64,000 nt of DNA from Ochrobactrum sp. BTU1 (GTDB lineage: Bacteria; Pseudomonadota; Alphaproteobacteria; Rhizobiales; Rhizobiaceae), in NCBI GenBank assembly GCA_018798825.1, contig CP076354.1, forward strand, positions 806,001-870,000, given 5' to 3'. Shown in pieces: positions 1 to 11,295 of the stretch; position 1 is the stretch's first letter; each line of letters opens with the position of its first letter. Position numbers and translations under genes: made by a program. A model generated the notes under the pieces. The model was given only the letters and a program-made list of their open reading frames with translations. It ran no database searches and was not told the origin of the DNA.

Positions 1-1
1 A

Positions 2-502
2 GACGAACTCGACATGACGACCAAAGGTTCGAGCTTTGTTGTTTATATCGGTACGCATGGCGATGCCGGTGCACATGCCGCTGACGTTATCCTCCCAGGT
101 GCAGCCTATACCGAAAAGTCGGGTACATGGCTCAACACTGAAGGTCGCGTACAGCTCGGCAACCGTGCTGGTTTCGCACCGGGCGAAGCGAAGGAAGATT
201 GGGCAATTCTGCGCGCTCTTTCCGACACGCTCGGCAAGCGTCTGCCGTTTGACAGCCTCGCACAGCTTCGCGCCAAGCTCTATGCAGACTTCCCGCATAT
301 GATGGCGATCGACACTATTGCGCCTGCTTCGGCCGACGACATCGTCGCGCTGGCTGCAAAGGCATCCAACCTTTCCGGCGGCGCTGCTTTCGTTTCGCCG
401 GTCAAGGATTTCTACCTGACGAACCCAATCGCGCGTGCTTCCGCTGTCATGGCCGAGTGCTCGGCGCTTGCGGCCGGCAGCTTCCAACAGGCAGCTGAGT
501 AA
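2..502 (+). CDS. nuoG: NADH-quinone oxidoreductase subunit G, C-terminal part (cut by window start)
   Basis: This is the last 166 or so codons of the large iron-sulfur/molybdopterin-type subunit of respiratory complex I. The reading frame is open from the first complete codon of the window, so the gene begins upstream. The segment [21 protein letters not shown] is split here only to note [13 protein letters not shown] and NTEGRVQ, which are typical of the molybdopterin-oxidoreductase-like C-terminal half of NuoG. nuoH follows 19 bases after the stop, consistent with one operon. Complex I oxidises NADH and passes electrons to quinone at the inner membrane. The identification rests on the motif and on the genes that follow. 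Confidence 0.9.
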   Translation, partial: DELDMTTKGSSFVVYIGTHGDAGAHAADVILPGAAYTEKSGTWLNTEGRVQLGNRAGFAPGEAKEDWAILRALSDTLGKRLPFDSLAQLRAKLYADFPHMMAIDTIAPASADDIVALAAKASNLSGGAAFVSPVKDFYLTNPIARASAVMAECSALAAGSFQQAAE

Positions 503-521
503 GCGAGAGAGAGACGGAATA

Positions 522-1565
522 ATGGACGGAATTTTTGCAGCTTACGTCTTGCCCGCGCTAATCATGGCGCTGAAGTCGGTCGTTCTGCTTGTCGTATTGC
601 TGATCGTCGTGGCTTACCTGCTTTATGCGGATCGTAAGATCTGGGCAGCTGTTCAGCTTCGCCGTGGACCAAACGTTGTTGGTCCATGGGGTCTCTTTCA
701 GGCATTCGCCGATCTTTTGAAGTTCGTCTTCAAGGAACCAATCATTCCTTCGGGCGCAAACAAGGGCGTGTTCCTTCTTGCACCGTTTGTTTCAGCGGTT
801 CTGGCAATGGCAACCTGGGCAGTCATCCCGGTCAATGAAGGCTGGGCGATTGCTAATATTAATGTCGGCATTCTCTATATCTTCGCCATTTCTTCGCTTG
901 AAGTTTACGGCGTGATCATGGGCGGCTGGGCCTCGAACTCGAAGTACCCATTCCTCGGCGCACTTCGTTCGGCAGCACAGATGGTCTCTTATGAAGTGTC
1001 GATCGGTTTCGTGATTGTCACGGTTCTTCTGACGGTTGGCTCGCTCAACCTGACGGATATCGTGCTGTCGCAGAATACGGGTCTCGGTACATCGCTCGGC
1101 CTGCCTGCTTCGTTCCTCGACTGGAACTGGCTGGTACTGTTCCCGATGTTCGTGATCTTCTTCATTTCGGCGCTTGCTGAAACGAACCGTCCGCCATTCG
1201 ATCTTGTCGAAGCTGAATCCGAACTCGTGGCCGGTCACATGATCGAATATTCGTCCACGCCGTTCCTTCTGTTCTTCCTTGGCGAGTATGTGGCGATCAC
1301 GCTGATGTGCGCCCTGATGACCACACTCTTCCTTGGCGGCTGGTTGCCTCCGGTTGACGTATGGTTCCTCAACTGGGTTCCGGGCATCATCTGGTTCATG
1401 CTCAAGCTCTGCTTCTGCTTCTTCATGTTCGCCATGGTGAAGGCTTTCGTACCGCGTTACCGTTACGACCAGTTGATGCGTCTGGGTTGGAAAGTGTTCC
1501 TGCCGATTTCGCTGGCAATGGTTGTTCTGACCGCGACCGTCATCAAAGTCTTCGATCTGGTGTAA
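522..1565 (+). CDS. nuoH: NADH-quinone oxidoreductase subunit H
   Basis: NuoH is the membrane subunit that joins the quinone site to the proton-pumping arm of complex I. The protein is 347 aa, a normal length, with about eight hydrophobic helices. Family signatures are visible: [11 protein letters not shown] near residues 48-58 and [18 protein letters not shown] near residue 218. The ATG at 522 is chosen because it follows an A/G-rich ribosome-binding stretch; the frame stays open upstream to 435, but that would overlap nuoG by 68 bases. nuoI follows after 12 bases. Confidence 0.97.
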   Translation: MDGIFAAYVLPALIMALKSVVLLVVLLIVVAYLLYADRKIWAAVQLRRGPNVVGPWGLFQAFADLLKFVFKEPIIPSGANKGVFLLAPFVSAVLAMATWAVIPVNEGWAIANINVGILYIFAISSLEVYGVIMGGWASNSKYPFLGALRSAAQMVSYEVSIGFVIVTVLLTVGSLNLTDIVLSQNTGLGTSLGLPASFLDWNWLVLFPMFVIFFISALAETNRPPFDLVEAESELVAGHMIEYSSTPFLLFFLGEYVAITLMCALMTTLFLGGWLPPVDVWFLNWVPGIIWFMLKLCFCFFMFAMVKAFVPRYRYDQLMRLGWKVFLPISLAMVVLTATVIKVFDLV

Positions 1566-1577
1566 GGAGAAAGACAA

Positions 1578-2069
1578 ATGGCTTCATTCGCACAAGCCGC
1601 GAAATCCCTCCTTCTCAAGGAATTCGTCGGTGCTTTCTTCCTCTCCATGCGTCAGTTCTTTGCGCCCAAGGCGACACTGAACTACCCGCATGAAAAAGGT
1701 CCCGTTTCGCCACGTTTCCGTGGCGAGCACGCGCTGCGCCGTTATCCCAACGGCGAAGAACGCTGCATTGCCTGTAAGCTCTGCGAAGCGATCTGCCCGG
1801 CGCAGGCTATCACCATTGAAGCTGGTCCGCGCCGCAATGACGGCACGCGCCGCACGGTGCGTTACGACATCGATATGGTGAAGTGCATCTATTGCGGCTT
1901 CTGTCAGGAAGCTTGCCCGGTGGATGCAATTGTCGAAGGTCCAAACTTCGAGTTTGCGACCGAAACCCGCGAAGAGCTCTACTATGACAAGGATAAGCTC
2001 CTTGCTAATGGCGATCGCTGGGAACGCGAAATTGCGCGCAACATCGCGATGGATGCGCCATATCGCTGA
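1578..2069 (+). CDS. nuoI: NADH-quinone oxidoreductase subunit I (2x[4Fe-4S] ferredoxin-type)
   Basis: NuoI carries the N6a/N6b iron-sulfur clusters that relay electrons toward quinone in complex I. The 163-aa protein shows two CxxCxxCxxxCP ferredoxin motifs: [12 protein letters not shown] near residues 62-73 and [12 protein letters not shown] near 103-114. The ATG at 1578 is preceded by AAGGAGA. The gene sits 12 bases after nuoH. After it a 168-base gap precedes nuoJ, longer than elsewhere in the operon; I see no recognisable gene in that gap. Confidence 0.98.
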   Translation: MASFAQAAKSLLLKEFVGAFFLSMRQFFAPKATLNYPHEKGPVSPRFRGEHALRRYPNGEERCIACKLCEAICPAQAITIEAGPRRNDGTRRTVRYDIDMVKCIYCGFCQEACPVDAIVEGPNFEFATETREELYYDKDKLLANGDRWEREIARNIAMDAPYR

Positions 2070-2237
2070 TTGGTTTTGCTGAAACCTTGTTTCGGCATCC
2101 GGTTTGAAAAGCGGCAACAAGAAGGGGCGGCCCGTCTTGTTGCTGGAATTTAAGTTTCGCGATTATTCGCGGCAAACAAAGACTAAAGCGGATGAAGCAA
2201 TCAGGCTTTGTCCACGGAAAGGTGTTGGGGGATCCCC

Positions 2238-2855
2238 ATGCTGACAGGTATTGCGGCAGCGTTCTTCTATCTGTTCGCCTTTATCATGATCGCAAGCGCG
2301 TTCATGGTGATTGCGGCACGCAACCCCGTGCATTCGGTGCTGTTTCTGATCCTCGCTTTCTTCAATGCAGCGGCGCTGTTCCTGCTGACGGGGGCCGAGT
2401 TCCTCGCCATGATCCTGCTCGTCGTTTATGTCGGTGCTGTGGCGGTTCTCTTCCTCTTCGTCGTCATGATGCTGGATGTTGACTTCTCCGAATTGAAGCG
2501 CGGTGCGCTGCAATATGCGCCGGTTGGCGCTCTGGTCGGTCTCATTCTGCTGGGCGAGCTGATTGTTGTTTTTGCGGGTTCGATGTTCACGCCTAAGCTG
2601 GGGCAGGGCGCCGTTCCGATCCCTGATCTTGCTGAACGCACCAACACCGCAGCCCTCGGTGATATTCTTTACACCGACTTCGTCTTCCACTTCCAGATTG
2701 CAGGATTGGTCCTTCTCGTAGCCATGATCGGCGCGATCGTTCTGACGCTGCGGCACAAGCCGAATGTTAAGCGCCAGTCGATCCCGGATCAGGTCGCTCG
2801 TACGCCTGAGACGGCGATCGAGATCAAGAAGGTCGAACCGGGCAAGGGCATCTGA
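2238..2855 (+). CDS. nuoJ: NADH-quinone oxidoreductase subunit J
   Basis: NuoJ is a small membrane subunit of the complex I proton-pumping arm. The 205-aa product has about five hydrophobic segments in its first 170 residues and a polar C-terminal tail. The motif [27 protein letters not shown] is represented here by [14 protein letters not shown], near residue 60, which is the conserved NuoJ helix with a pi-bulge. The ATG at 2238 has GGTGTTGGGGG upstream; the frame is open back to 2208 but the earlier start has no family support. nuoK begins 10 bases after the stop. Confidence 0.96.
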   Translation: MLTGIAAAFFYLFAFIMIASAFMVIAARNPVHSVLFLILAFFNAAALFLLTGAEFLAMILLVVYVGAVAVLFLFVVMMLDVDFSELKRGALQYAPVGALVGLILLGELIVVFAGSMFTPKLGQGAVPIPDLAERTNTAALGDILYTDFVFHFQIAGLVLLVAMIGAIVLTLRHKPNVKRQSIPDQVARTPETAIEIKKVEPGKGI

Positions 2856-2865
2856 GGATAAGAAT

Positions 2866-3174
2866 ATGGAAATCGGTATTTCTCATTATCTGACCGTTTC
2901 GGCCATCCTGTTCACCCTTGGCGTTTTCGGTATCTTCTTAAACCGTAAGAACGTCATCGTTATCCTGATGTCTGTCGAATTGATCCTTCTCTCGGTCAAT
3001 CTCAATTTCGTGGCGTTTTCTTCTGTGCTTGGCGATATGGTCGGACAGGTTTTCGCGCTCTTCGTTCTGACTGTTGCGGCTGCTGAAGCAGCTATCGGTC
3101 TGGCAATCCTCGTTGTTTTCTTCCGTAATCGCGGCTCCATCGCGGTGGAAGACGTCAATGTTATGAAAGGTTGA
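2866..3174 (+). CDS. nuoK: NADH-quinone oxidoreductase subunit K
   Basis: NuoK is the three-helix membrane subunit of complex I, with Glu residues in helices that take part in proton translocation. The product is 102 aa, the usual length. The motif [18 protein letters not shown] lies near residue 34 and holds one conserved Glu; the second lies in [13 protein letters not shown] near residue 70. The ATG at 2866 follows GAGGATAAGA. A longer in-frame start at 2764 would lie inside nuoJ and is rejected. nuoL begins 7 bases after the stop. Confidence 0.97.
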   Translation: MEIGISHYLTVSAILFTLGVFGIFLNRKNVIVILMSVELILLSVNLNFVAFSSVLGDMVGQVFALFVLTVAAAEAAIGLAILVVFFRNRGSIAVEDVNVMKG

Positions 3175-3181
3175 CGGGCAA

Positions 3182-5176
3182 ATGCTCTACTACGCGATCG
3201 TCTTCCTTCCGCTTATCGGCTTTCTTGTTGCTGGCCTGTTCGGCAACAAGATCGGAGCCAAAGCGAGTGAATACATCACTTCCGGCCTGATGGTGATCGT
3301 CGCGATCCTGTCATGGGTCGTGTTCTTCAAGATCCCGCTCGGACACGATGCCGAAACAATTCGTATTCCTGTTCTTCACTGGGTTACGTCCGGTTCGCTG
3401 TCGTTTGATTGGGCTCTGCGTGTTGATACGCTGACTGGCGTTATGCTCGTCGTGATCAACTCGGTGTCGGCACTGGTGCACATTTATTCGATCGGATACA
3501 TGCACCACGATCCACATCGTCCGCGCTTCTTTGCTTATCTTTCGCTCTTCACCTTTGCCATGCTCATGCTGGTAACGTCGGACAATCTGATCCAGATGTT
3601 CTTCGGCTGGGAAGGCGTTGGTCTCGCATCCTACCTTCTGATCGGTTTCTGGTTCCAGAAGCCATCGGCAAATGCTGCTGCAATGAAGGCATTCGTGGTC
3701 AACCGCGTTGGTGACTTCGGCTTCCTGCTCGGCATCTTCGGTCTGTTCGCGCTGTTCCAGTCGGTTGATTACAACACGATCTTCTCAGCTGCAGCGACCT
3801 ATCTGCCAGCTGAAGGTGCGAGCGATGCCGGTTCGGTTGTTCTTAACTTCCTCGGCTATGAGCTGCACAAGGAAACCGCTCTGACGGTTGTCTGCCTTCT
3901 GCTCTTCATGGGTGCCATGGGTAAGTCCGCGCAGTTCCTGCTGCACACCTGGCTTCCTGACGCGATGGAAGGCCCGACGCCTGTGTCCGCGCTTATTCAC
4001 GCGGCAACGATGGTGACCGCGGGTGTGTTCATGGTTGCGCGCCTGTCGCCGATCTTCGAACTCTCGCACACGGCTCTTCTGATCGTGACGATCATCGGTG
4101 CAACGACAGCTTTCTTTGCTGCAACCGTTGCTCTGGTTCAGAACGACATCAAGCGCGTTATCGCTTACTCGACCTGTTCGCAGCTTGGTTACATGTTTGC
4201 GGCTCTGGGTGTTGGCGCTTACGGTGCTGCTGTATTCCACCTGTTCACGCACGCTTTCTTCAAGGCTCTTCTGTTCCTTTGCGCAGGCTCGGTTATCCAT
4301 GCCGTGTCTGAAGAACAGGACATGCGTCGCATGGGTGGTCTGCGTAAGCTGATCCCGATCACCTACTGGATGATGATGATTGGTACTGTTGCGATTACGG
4401 GTCTGGGTGTACCAGGCACGATCATCGGTACCGCTGGCTTCTTCTCGAAGGATGCCATCATCGAGTCGGTCTTTGCATCGCACAGCCTCGCATCGGGCTA
4501 CGCTTTCACGCTCCTCGTGATCGCGGCAATGTTCACCAGCTTCTACTCATGGCGTCTGATTTTCATGACCTTCTATGGCAAGCCACGCGCTTCCGCTGAA
4601 GTCATGCATCACGTCCATGAATCGCCTCCGGTGATGCTGGTACCGTTGCTGATCCTCGCTGTCGGCGCTCTGCTTGCAGGTGTCGTATTCAAGGAATTCT
4701 TCTTCGGTCACGAATATGCCGAGTTCTGGAAGGGTGCGCTCTTCACGTTGCCAAGCAACGAAATCCTGGAACATTATCACCATGTTCCACTGTGGGTTAA
4801 GTTGTCGCCGTTCATCGCTATGCTGATCGGTCTGGTAACGGCTTGGATTTTCTATATCCGTGCGCCGCACATTCCAAAGGCACTCGCAGAACGTCATCGT
4901 GGTCTGTACCAGTTCCTTCTCAACAAGTGGTACTTCGACGAATTGTATGACTTTATCTTCGTGCGTCCTGCTCGTTTCCTCGGCCGCTTCTTCTGGAAGG
5001 TCGGTGATGGCAAGATTATCGATGGATACGGTCCTAATGGTGTCGCCGCACGCGTTCTTGATGTTACGGGTCGCGTTGTGAAGATGCAGTCGGGTTACCT
5101 TTATCACTACGCATTCGCGATGCTTATCGGCGTCGCCGCGCTCGTCACCTGGATGATGCTCGGGAGCTCTTTCTGA
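3182..5176 (+). CDS. nuoL: NADH-quinone oxidoreductase subunit L
   Basis: NuoL is the distal antiporter-like subunit of complex I that carries the long lateral helix. The 664-aa protein is hydrophobic throughout. It shows the antiporter signature [18 protein letters not shown] near residue 140 with the essential Glu, and [19 protein letters not shown] near residue 254, with a pumping Lys in GKSAQ just before. The C-terminal 120 residues contain the amphipathic lateral helix region and a final membrane anchor. Its TGA stop shares its last base with the nuoM ATG, which suggests translational coupling. Confidence 0.98.
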   Translation: MLYYAIVFLPLIGFLVAGLFGNKIGAKASEYITSGLMVIVAILSWVVFFKIPLGHDAETIRIPVLHWVTSGSLSFDWALRVDTLTGVMLVVINSVSALVHIYSIGYMHHDPHRPRFFAYLSLFTFAMLMLVTSDNLIQMFFGWEGVGLASYLLIGFWFQKPSANAAAMKAFVVNRVGDFGFLLGIFGLFALFQSVDYNTIFSAAATYLPAEGASDAGSVVLNFLGYELHKETALTVVCLLLFMGAMGKSAQFLLHTWLPDAMEGPTPVSALIHAATMVTAGVFMVARLSPIFELSHTALLIVTIIGATTAFFAATVALVQNDIKRVIAYSTCSQLGYMFAALGVGAYGAAVFHLFTHAFFKALLFLCAGSVIHAVSEEQDMRRMGGLRKLIPITYWMMMIGTVAITGLGVPGTIIGTAGFFSKDAIIESVFASHSLASGYAFTLLVIAAMFTSFYSWRLIFMTFYGKPRASAEVMHHVHESPPVMLVPLLILAVGALLAGVVFKEFFFGHEYAEFWKGALFTLPSNEILEHYHHVPLWVKLSPFIAMLIGLVTAWIFYIRAPHIPKALAERHRGLYQFLLNKWYFDELYDFIFVRPARFLGRFFWKVGDGKIIDGYGPNGVAARVLDVTGRVVKMQSGYLYHYAFAMLIGVAALVTWMMLGSSF

Positions 5177-6684
5177 TGACCGATTGGCCAATTCTTTCTA
5201 CGGTCACATTCCTGCCGCTCGTCGGCGCCTTGTTGATCCTTCTCATCAAGGATGACAGCGAAGCCTCGCGTCGCAACATCAAGAATGTTGCGCTGCTGAC
5301 CACGGTTTTCGTCTTCATTCTATCCCTGGTTATCTGGGCCGGATTTGATAATTCAAATCCAGGCTTCCAGATGGTCGAACAGATCGACTGGCTCGGTGGT
5401 GGCATTTCCTACCACATGGGCGTTGACGGCATTTCCATGCTGTTTGTCGTGCTCTCCGCTTTCCTCATGCCGTTCTGCATCTTGGCAAGCTGGTTGGCTA
5501 TCGACAAGCGCGTCAAGGAATACATGATCGCTTTCCTTATTCTGGAAACGCTTATGATCGGCGTGTTCTGCGCTCTCGACCTGTTCCTGTTCTACGTGTT
5601 CTTTGAAGCAAGCCTTATCCCGATGTTCATCATCATCGGTGTTTGGGGTGGTAAGCGCCGCGTTTATGCAAGCTTCAAGTTCTTCCTCTACACGCTGCTC
5701 GGCTCCGTGCTGATGCTGATCGCAATCATGGCAATGTACTGGCAGGCCGGTACGCTCAATATCGTCGAACTGCTGAAATACGACTTCCCGGCAGGTATGC
5801 AGACGTGGCTGTGGCTGGCGTTCTTCGCATCCTTCGCGGTCAAGATGCCAATGTGGCCGGTTCATACCTGGTTGCCCGATGCGCACGTTGAAGCGCCGAC
5901 GGCAGGCTCGGTCATTCTGGCTGGTATTCTTCTGAAGCTCGGTGGCTACGGCTTCCTGCGCTTCTCGCTGCCGATGTTCCCGCTTGCATCTGCCGATTTT
6001 GCACCATTCGTCTTTGCATTGTCTGCAATTGCTATCGTCTACACCTCGCTCGTGGCTTTGGTGCAGGAAGATATCAAGAAGTTGATTGCTTACTCGTCGG
6101 TTGCGCACATGGGCTATGTGACCATGGGTATCTTCGCAGCCAACGAGCAGGGCGTGCAGGGTGCGATCTTCCAGATGCTCTCGCATGGTATTGTTTCGGG
6201 CGCGCTCTTCCTTTGCGTGGGTGTCATCTATGACCGTATGCATACCCGTGAGATTTCGGCCTTTGGCGGTCTCGTCAACAACATGCCGAAATATGCGGTT
6301 GCATTCCTCATCCTGACGATGGCGAATGTGGGTCTTCCGGGTACTTCGGGCTTTGTGGGTGAATTCCTCACGCTGTTCGGTGTCTTCCGCGTCAATACGT
6401 GGGTTGCCCTGTTCGCGACATCGGGTGTGATCCTGTCGGCAGCCTATGCGCTGTGGCTCTATCGCAACGTGGTGTTTGGTGCGCTGACCAAGGAAAGCCT
6501 CAAGGGCCTTCTCGACCTCAGCCCGCGTGAAAAGCTGATCCTGTATCCGCTTGTGATCCTCACTATCTTCTTCGGTGTGTATCCGGTTCCGGTCTTTGAT
6601 GCGACCGCAAGCGCCGTGCATGCACTGGTTACTAATTACGACGCAGCGCTGGCAAATGCCGCTAGCGCTACGCTGGCGCAGTAA
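5176..6684 (+). CDS. nuoM: NADH-quinone oxidoreductase subunit M
   Basis: NuoM is the middle antiporter-like subunit of complex I. The product is 502 aa, a normal length, with about 14 hydrophobic helices. The family signature [20 protein letters not shown] lies near residue 223 and includes the conserved Lys and the TWLPDAH stretch; [13 protein letters not shown] near residue 137 holds the conserved Glu. The start overlaps the last base of nuoL. nuoN starts 17 bases after the stop. Confidence 0.98.
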   Translation: MTDWPILSTVTFLPLVGALLILLIKDDSEASRRNIKNVALLTTVFVFILSLVIWAGFDNSNPGFQMVEQIDWLGGGISYHMGVDGISMLFVVLSAFLMPFCILASWLAIDKRVKEYMIAFLILETLMIGVFCALDLFLFYVFFEASLIPMFIIIGVWGGKRRVYASFKFFLYTLLGSVLMLIAIMAMYWQAGTLNIVELLKYDFPAGMQTWLWLAFFASFAVKMPMWPVHTWLPDAHVEAPTAGSVILAGILLKLGGYGFLRFSLPMFPLASADFAPFVFALSAIAIVYTSLVALVQEDIKKLIAYSSVAHMGYVTMGIFAANEQGVQGAIFQMLSHGIVSGALFLCVGVIYDRMHTREISAFGGLVNNMPKYAVAFLILTMANVGLPGTSGFVGEFLTLFGVFRVNTWVALFATSGVILSAAYALWLYRNVVFGALTKESLKGLLDLSPREKLILYPLVILTIFFGVYPVPVFDATASAVHALVTNYDAALANAASATLAQ

Positions 6685-6701
6685 GTAAAGGCGTAGGCTT
6701 G

Positions 6702-8138
6702 ATGCAAACCGACCTGATTGCTTCCCTGTCTCTCGCAGCTCCCGAGGTTCTCCTCGCGCTGAGCGGACTGGCATTGCTCATGATCGGCGTGTTCTCCGGA
6801 GAGCGCGCCTCAACCCTCGTCAATGGACTTGCAGTCGCTGTTTTGATTGCAGCACTGGCTCTTGTCGTGATCTTCCCGCACAACGGCACTGCTTTCGGCG
6901 GTGGCTTTGTAAGCGATGGCTTCGCACGTTTCATGAAGGCGCTGACACTGATCGGCTCCATCGTGACGCTCGTTATGTCCGTTGGCTTTGCGCGTGAAGA
7001 AAAGTTCGACAAGTTCGAATTCCCAGTGCTGATCGTGCTTTCGACGCTCGGCATGCTCATCATGGTGTCGGCATCGAACATGCTGACGCTTTATATGGGT
7101 CTCGAACTGCAGTCGCTTGCACTCTATGTGCTTGCAGCCTTCAATCGTGACAGTGTTCGCTCCACCGAAGCTGGCCTCAAGTACTTCGTACTGGGTGCGC
7201 TTTCTTCGGGTATGCTGCTCTACGGTATCAGCCTTGTTTACGGTTACACCGGCCATATCGGCTTTGCCGAAATCGCAACCGCTATCAGCGGCGGCGAGCG
7301 TCAGCTTGGACTGGTCTTCGGTCTGGTGTTCATTCTGGCTGGTCTCTGCTTCAAGATTTCCGCTGTTCCATTCCATATGTGGACGCCGGACGTTTATGAA
7401 GGTTCGCCAACGCCTGTAACCGCATTCTTTGCAGCCGCTCCAAAGATGGCAGCAATGGCTCTGATCGTTCGTGTTGTTGAAGGCGCATTTGCTCCTGTGA
7501 CCCACGACTGGCAGCAGGTTATCACTTTCGTCGCGATTGCTTCGATGGTGCTGGGTGCTTTCGCCGCTATCGGTCAGCGCAACATCAAGCGCCTGATGGC
7601 CTACTCGTCGATCAGCCACATGGGCTATGCTCTCGTTGGTCTGGCTGCCGGTACGGTTGTCGGTGTTAAGGGCGTTGCGCTTTACATGGCGATCTATCTC
7701 GTCATGACGCTGGGTAGCTTTGCCTTCATCCTGTCCATGCGGACCAAGGACGGCAATGTTGAGCAGATCGAAGATCTTGCGGGTCTTTCGCGTACCAATC
7801 CGGTGATGGCGACCATCATGACCATGATGCTGTTCTCGCTTGCTGGTATTCCGCCGCTCGCTGGCTTCTTCGGTAAGTGGTACACCTTCGTCGCAGCTGT
7901 TGAAGTTGGTCTTTATCCGCTGGCAATCATCGGTATCGTCGCTTCGGTTGTTGGTGCATTCTACTACCTGCGCATGATCAAGATCATGTGGTTCGATGAG
8001 CCAACAACGACTTTCGTTCCAGCAGCAATTGAGCTGCGTCTCGTACTGCTGGTTTCGGGTGCTTTCGTTCTGTTCTATGGACTGATCGGTGGCTGGCTCG
8101 GTGGCTTGGCTGAAACTGCAGCGAAGACGTTCTTCTGA
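6702..8138 (+). CDS. nuoN: NADH-quinone oxidoreductase subunit N
   Basis: NuoN is the third antiporter-like subunit of complex I and the last gene of the operon. The product is 478 aa. [20 protein letters not shown] near residue 217 is the NuoN form of the antiporter signature, and [15 protein letters not shown] near residue 132 holds the conserved Glu. I take the ATG at 6702; the codon just before is TTG and could in principle be read as a start, but adds one residue only. birA follows after 2 bases, so it is probably in the same transcript. Confidence 0.97.
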   Translation: MQTDLIASLSLAAPEVLLALSGLALLMIGVFSGERASTLVNGLAVAVLIAALALVVIFPHNGTAFGGGFVSDGFARFMKALTLIGSIVTLVMSVGFAREEKFDKFEFPVLIVLSTLGMLIMVSASNMLTLYMGLELQSLALYVLAAFNRDSVRSTEAGLKYFVLGALSSGMLLYGISLVYGYTGHIGFAEIATAISGGERQLGLVFGLVFILAGLCFKISAVPFHMWTPDVYEGSPTPVTAFFAAAPKMAAMALIVRVVEGAFAPVTHDWQQVITFVAIASMVLGAFAAIGQRNIKRLMAYSSISHMGYALVGLAAGTVVGVKGVALYMAIYLVMTLGSFAFILSMRTKDGNVEQIEDLAGLSRTNPVMATIMTMMLFSLAGIPPLAGFFGKWYTFVAAVEVGLYPLAIIGIVASVVGAFYYLRMIKIMWFDEPTTTFVPAAIELRLVLLVSGAFVLFYGLIGGWLGGLAETAAKTFF

Positions 8139-8140
8139 GC

Positions 8141-8971
8141 ATGACAATGAATAAGGCCGCAGGTGATGGCATGGGTTTCACGCTGGCACCTGCGGCTTTA
8201 GCAGACGAATACCGACTGGAGTTTTTTCCGGTCGTTGGTTCTACCAATGCAGAGGCGCTTGCACAGGCTAATGCCGGGGATGCAGGGCGCCACTGGTTTG
8301 TTTCTCCCAAACAGGAGAGCGGACGAGGGCGTCGTGGCCGTACGTGGACCGCGCCCGAAGGTAATCTTGCCGCAACTCTGCTTCTCGTTGATCGTTTTGA
8401 TCCCAAAACTGCCGCCACACTCGGTTTTGTCGCAGGTCTCGCTTTGGCTGATGCTGTTGACGCCGTTTTGCCAGAAGCTGTAGCTGCCCGCGTCAATGTC
8501 GCGCTCAAATGGCCGAATGATGTGCTGGTTGATGGCGCAAAGCTTTCCGGAATTCTGCTTGAATCAACCATGCTCTCGGATGGACGTTTCGGAATAGCGA
8601 TTGGCATGGGCACGAATGTCGTTGCAGCGCCTGAGGGCTTGCCTTACGCCGCAACCTCGATCAACGGATTGGGCGGCAATACGGATGCCGCTACGCTGTT
8701 TCTGGCACTTTCCGATGCATGGTGCCAATATTACCGCATCTGGGATCAAGGGCGGGGATTGAACAATATTCGCGAACTTTGGCTCAAGCGCGCGCATGGT
8801 CTCGGCCAGCCTGTTGCTATGCAGCTCAATGGCCGGATTGTTGAAGGCGTTTTTGAAACTATCGATTCGGAGTGTCGGTTGGTCATCCGTGAGGACGATG
8901 GAACACGCGTGCCTGTGACCGCTGGCGATGTCTATTTTGGAACGGCAGCATCTGTTAAAGCCGTTTCCTGA
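8141..8971 (+). CDS. birA: Biotin--[acetyl-CoA-carboxylase] ligase, catalytic-only form
   Basis: This enzyme makes biotinyl-AMP and transfers biotin to carrier proteins such as AccB. The 276-aa protein shows the biotin/ATP loop GRGRRGRTW at residues 61-69 and the catalytic KWPNDVLVDGAKLSGIL near residue 126, followed by a small C-terminal SH3-like domain. It lacks the N-terminal helix-turn-helix of E. coli BirA, so it is unlikely to act as a repressor. It starts 2 bases after nuoN; in-frame ATGs at 8147 and 8171 are alternative starts. Position between nuoN and rnj is common in this group. Confidence 0.93.
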   Translation: MTMNKAAGDGMGFTLAPAALADEYRLEFFPVVGSTNAEALAQANAGDAGRHWFVSPKQESGRGRRGRTWTAPEGNLAATLLLVDRFDPKTAATLGFVAGLALADAVDAVLPEAVAARVNVALKWPNDVLVDGAKLSGILLESTMLSDGRFGIAIGMGTNVVAAPEGLPYAATSINGLGGNTDAATLFLALSDAWCQYYRIWDQGRGLNNIRELWLKRAHGLGQPVAMQLNGRIVEGVFETIDSECRLVIREDDGTRVPVTAGDVYFGTAASVKAVS

Positions 8972-9117
8972 AGCAATATATGTGCACAATAGGCCTCAGT
9001 TGGCGCCGTTCCGGGCTTGCAAACTATCGGCAGTCGGTTCAACAGAGGCATAATCAGAGCATCTTCGGTGAAGAATTGTTTTCTCTTCCGGAACAGGATG
9101 CGCATTATATCAAAAAG

Positions 9118-9160
9118 TTAGAGTGTTAAGCTGAATCAATTTGCTAAGAAGGCACTCTAA
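9118..9160. repeat. Short inverted repeat of the TTAGAGYG...CRCTCTAA family
   Basis: TTAGAGTG at 9118-9125 is mirrored by CACTCTAA at 9153-9160, enclosing a loop with GAATCAATT. The layout matches the elements at 55136-55178 and 63282-63319, which have TTAGAGCG/CGCTCTAA ends and a gattcaat-like core. It lies in the 214-base gap between birA and rnj, just ahead of the rnj ribosome-binding site. It may be a diverged copy of the same mobile or structural repeat. Confidence 0.55.
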
Positions 9161-9185
9161 AACGAAGTTAGAACAGGGAGGCATT

Positions 9186-10862
9186 ATGCCCCGCTCACCA
9201 TCGACGCAATTTGTCTTCCTGCCGCTCGGCGGTGTCGGCGAAATCGGCATGAACCTCGCCATGTATGGCTTTGGTCCTGAAGACAATCGTGAATGGATCG
9301 TGGTCGACATGGGCGTAAGCTTTGCCGGACCGGAACATCCGGGCGCGGACCTTATTCTCCCTGACATTCGTTTTCTTGAAGCTGAAAAGCACAATCTGCG
9401 CGGCATCGTCATCACGCATGCGCACGAAGACCACTACGGCGCATTGCTTGATCTGTGGCCGCGCCTGAAGGCGCCCGTCTATGCAACGCCATTCACCGCG
9501 GGCCTGCTTGAAGCCAAGCGCCAGTCTGAATTCGGTGCACCGGAAATTCCGATGAATATTTTCAAGGCTGGTGAAAGCTTTGAAATCGGCCCGTTCAAGT
9601 TGGAAGCGATTGCTGTCACGCACTCGATCCCTGAACCCGTTTCGTTGGCAATCACCACGCCGCTTGGAACGGTCGTTCATACCGGCGACTGGAAGATGGA
9701 TCCGGACCCTTCAATGGGGCCGCTGATTGATGAAGCACGTTTCCGTGCGCTCGGTGATCAGGGTGTTCTGGCGCTTGTCTGCGACTCTACCAATGCGATG
9801 CGAGAAGGGGAATCTCCATCCGAGCGTCAAGTCGGCGAAAGCCTGCGCGAACTCATTGAAAACGCGCGTGGACGCGTTGCCATTACGACTTTCTCGTCGA
9901 ATGTTGGACGTATTCGCTCGATCACCGAAGCCGCACGCGATGCGGGTCGTCAGGTGCTGGTGGTTGGTCGTTCCATGAAACGCACAATCGCTGTGGCGAC
10001 CGAGCTTGGCTATATGGAAGGCCTGCCTGAGTTCCTCAGCGAAGACGATTATGGCTATATCCCGCGTGAAAACGTCGTGATGATCCTCACAGGTAGTCAG
10101 GGCGAGCCGCGTGCCGCGCTCGCAAAACTGGCACGCGATGAAATGCGCAGCATTGCGCTTTCGGCTGGCGATACCGTTATTTTTTCGTCGCGTCCAATTC
10201 CGGGCAACGAAAAGGCCATTCTCGACATCAAGAACAAGCTTATCGATCAGGGTATCAAGCTGATCAGCGATGATGATGCGCTTGTGCATGTTTCAGGCCA
10301 TCCGCGAAGAGCTGAGCTGAAGCGCATGTATTCATGGGTGCGCCCAAAGATTCTTGTGCCGGTTCATGGAGAAGCCGCGCATCTGGTTGCTCAGGGTTCG
10401 CTTGGTGCAATGGAAGGTATCGAAGAGATTGCGCAGGTGCGCGACGGCGATATGCTGCGCCTTGCTCCCGGCAAGGCCGAAATCATCGATGAAGCCCCGA
10501 TTGGTCGTATATACAAGGACGGCAAGCTGATTGGTGACGAAGACGAAATCGGTATGGTTGAGCGTCGTAAGCTTGCCTATGTCGGCCATGTCGCTGTTTC
10601 CGTGCTGCTGGATCGCGATTTCAAGATCATGGATGAGCCTGATCTCGTGGCTTTCGGTCTGCCGGAAGAAGATGCGCAGGGCGATCTGATGGAAGATATT
10701 CTGCTCGATGCCGCAATTGAAGCTATCGACAGCATTCCGCGCGCCCGCCGCAAGGATCTGGAAGTCGTTCGTGAATCTGTTCGCCGCGCTGTTCGCGCTG
10801 CGACAAATGAGGCATGGGGCAAAAAGCCGGTAGTGACGGTGTTTATCAACCGGATAAAGTAG
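9186..10862 (+). CDS. rnj: Ribonuclease J
   Basis: RNase J is a metallo-beta-lactamase/beta-CASP ribonuclease with endo- and 5'-exonuclease activity, used in rRNA and mRNA maturation in alphaproteobacteria. The 558-aa product has the zinc motif THAHEDHYGA near residue 79, HTGDWKMDPDP near 166, and the beta-CASP segment with SSRPIPGNEKAI near 338 and HVSGHPRR near 376. The ATG at 9186 has a strong GGGAGG site 5 bases upstream; the frame extends upstream to 9141 but without a better start. Downstream mce begins 27 bases after the stop. Confidence 0.95.
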   Translation: MPRSPSTQFVFLPLGGVGEIGMNLAMYGFGPEDNREWIVVDMGVSFAGPEHPGADLILPDIRFLEAEKHNLRGIVITHAHEDHYGALLDLWPRLKAPVYATPFTAGLLEAKRQSEFGAPEIPMNIFKAGESFEIGPFKLEAIAVTHSIPEPVSLAITTPLGTVVHTGDWKMDPDPSMGPLIDEARFRALGDQGVLALVCDSTNAMREGESPSERQVGESLRELIENARGRVAITTFSSNVGRIRSITEAARDAGRQVLVVGRSMKRTIAVATELGYMEGLPEFLSEDDYGYIPRENVVMILTGSQGEPRAALAKLARDEMRSIALSAGDTVIFSSRPIPGNEKAILDIKNKLIDQGIKLISDDDALVHVSGHPRRAELKRMYSWVRPKILVPVHGEAAHLVAQGSLGAMEGIEEIAQVRDGDMLRLAPGKAEIIDEAPIGRIYKDGKLIGDEDEIGMVERRKLAYVGHVAVSVLLDRDFKIMDEPDLVAFGLPEEDAQGDLMEDILLDAAIEAIDSIPRARRKDLEVVRESVRRAVRAATNEAWGKKPVVTVFINRIK

Positions 10863-10889
10863 GCTTCAGTTTTCGGGAGGAGGACACTG

Positions 10890-11294
10890 ATGCTTGAACG
10901 CCTGAACCATGTCGCAATCGCGGTTCCGGATATAAAGACCGCGTCTGCGCTCTATAGCGCGCAGCTGGGTGCGAAAGTTACAGCGCCACAGGCTTTGCCT
11001 GAACATGGTGTAACTGTGGTTTTCATCGACGTCGGCAATACCAAGATCGAGTTGCTTGAACCTTTGGGCGAGGGATCGCCCATCGCAAGCTTCTTGGAAA
11101 AGAACCCTTCCGGCGGTATGCATCATCTTTGCTATGAAGTTGCAGATATTATCGCCGCTCGTGACCATCTTAAAGAGGAAGGCGCACGCATTCTCGGTAA
11201 CGGTGAGCCAAAGATCGGTGCTCACGGAAAGCCCGTACTATTTTTGCATCCCAAGGACTTCAATGGGACACTGATCGAGCTTGAGGAGGCATGA
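10890..11294 (+). CDS. mce: Methylmalonyl-CoA epimerase (VOC fold)
   Basis: The enzyme interconverts (R)- and (S)-methylmalonyl-CoA in the propionyl-CoA to succinyl-CoA route. The 134-aa product has the vicinal-oxygen-chelate fold with the metal ligands expected from His in RLNHVAIAVPD (residue 7), His in GGMHHLCYEV, and Glu in GTLIELEEA near the end. GGGAGGAGG lies 8 bases before the ATG. The next gene (DUF1467) begins one base after the stop, so the two are almost surely co-transcribed. Confidence 0.93.
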   Translation: MLERLNHVAIAVPDIKTASALYSAQLGAKVTAPQALPEHGVTVVFIDVGNTKIELLEPLGEGSPIASFLEKNPSGGMHHLCYEVADIIAARDHLKEEGARILGNGEPKIGAHGKPVLFLHPKDFNGTLIELEEA

Positions 11295-11295
11295 A

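Noticed and set aside
5353..6774. 473-aa open frame on the minus strand over nuoM
   Set aside because: It is antisense to a clear nuoM gene, rich in His, Arg, Gln and Cys as expected from complementing hydrophobic codons, and has no recognisable motif or ribosome-binding site.
6810..8147. 445-aa open frame on the minus strand over nuoN
   Set aside because: Antisense shadow of nuoN with atypical composition and no family signature.
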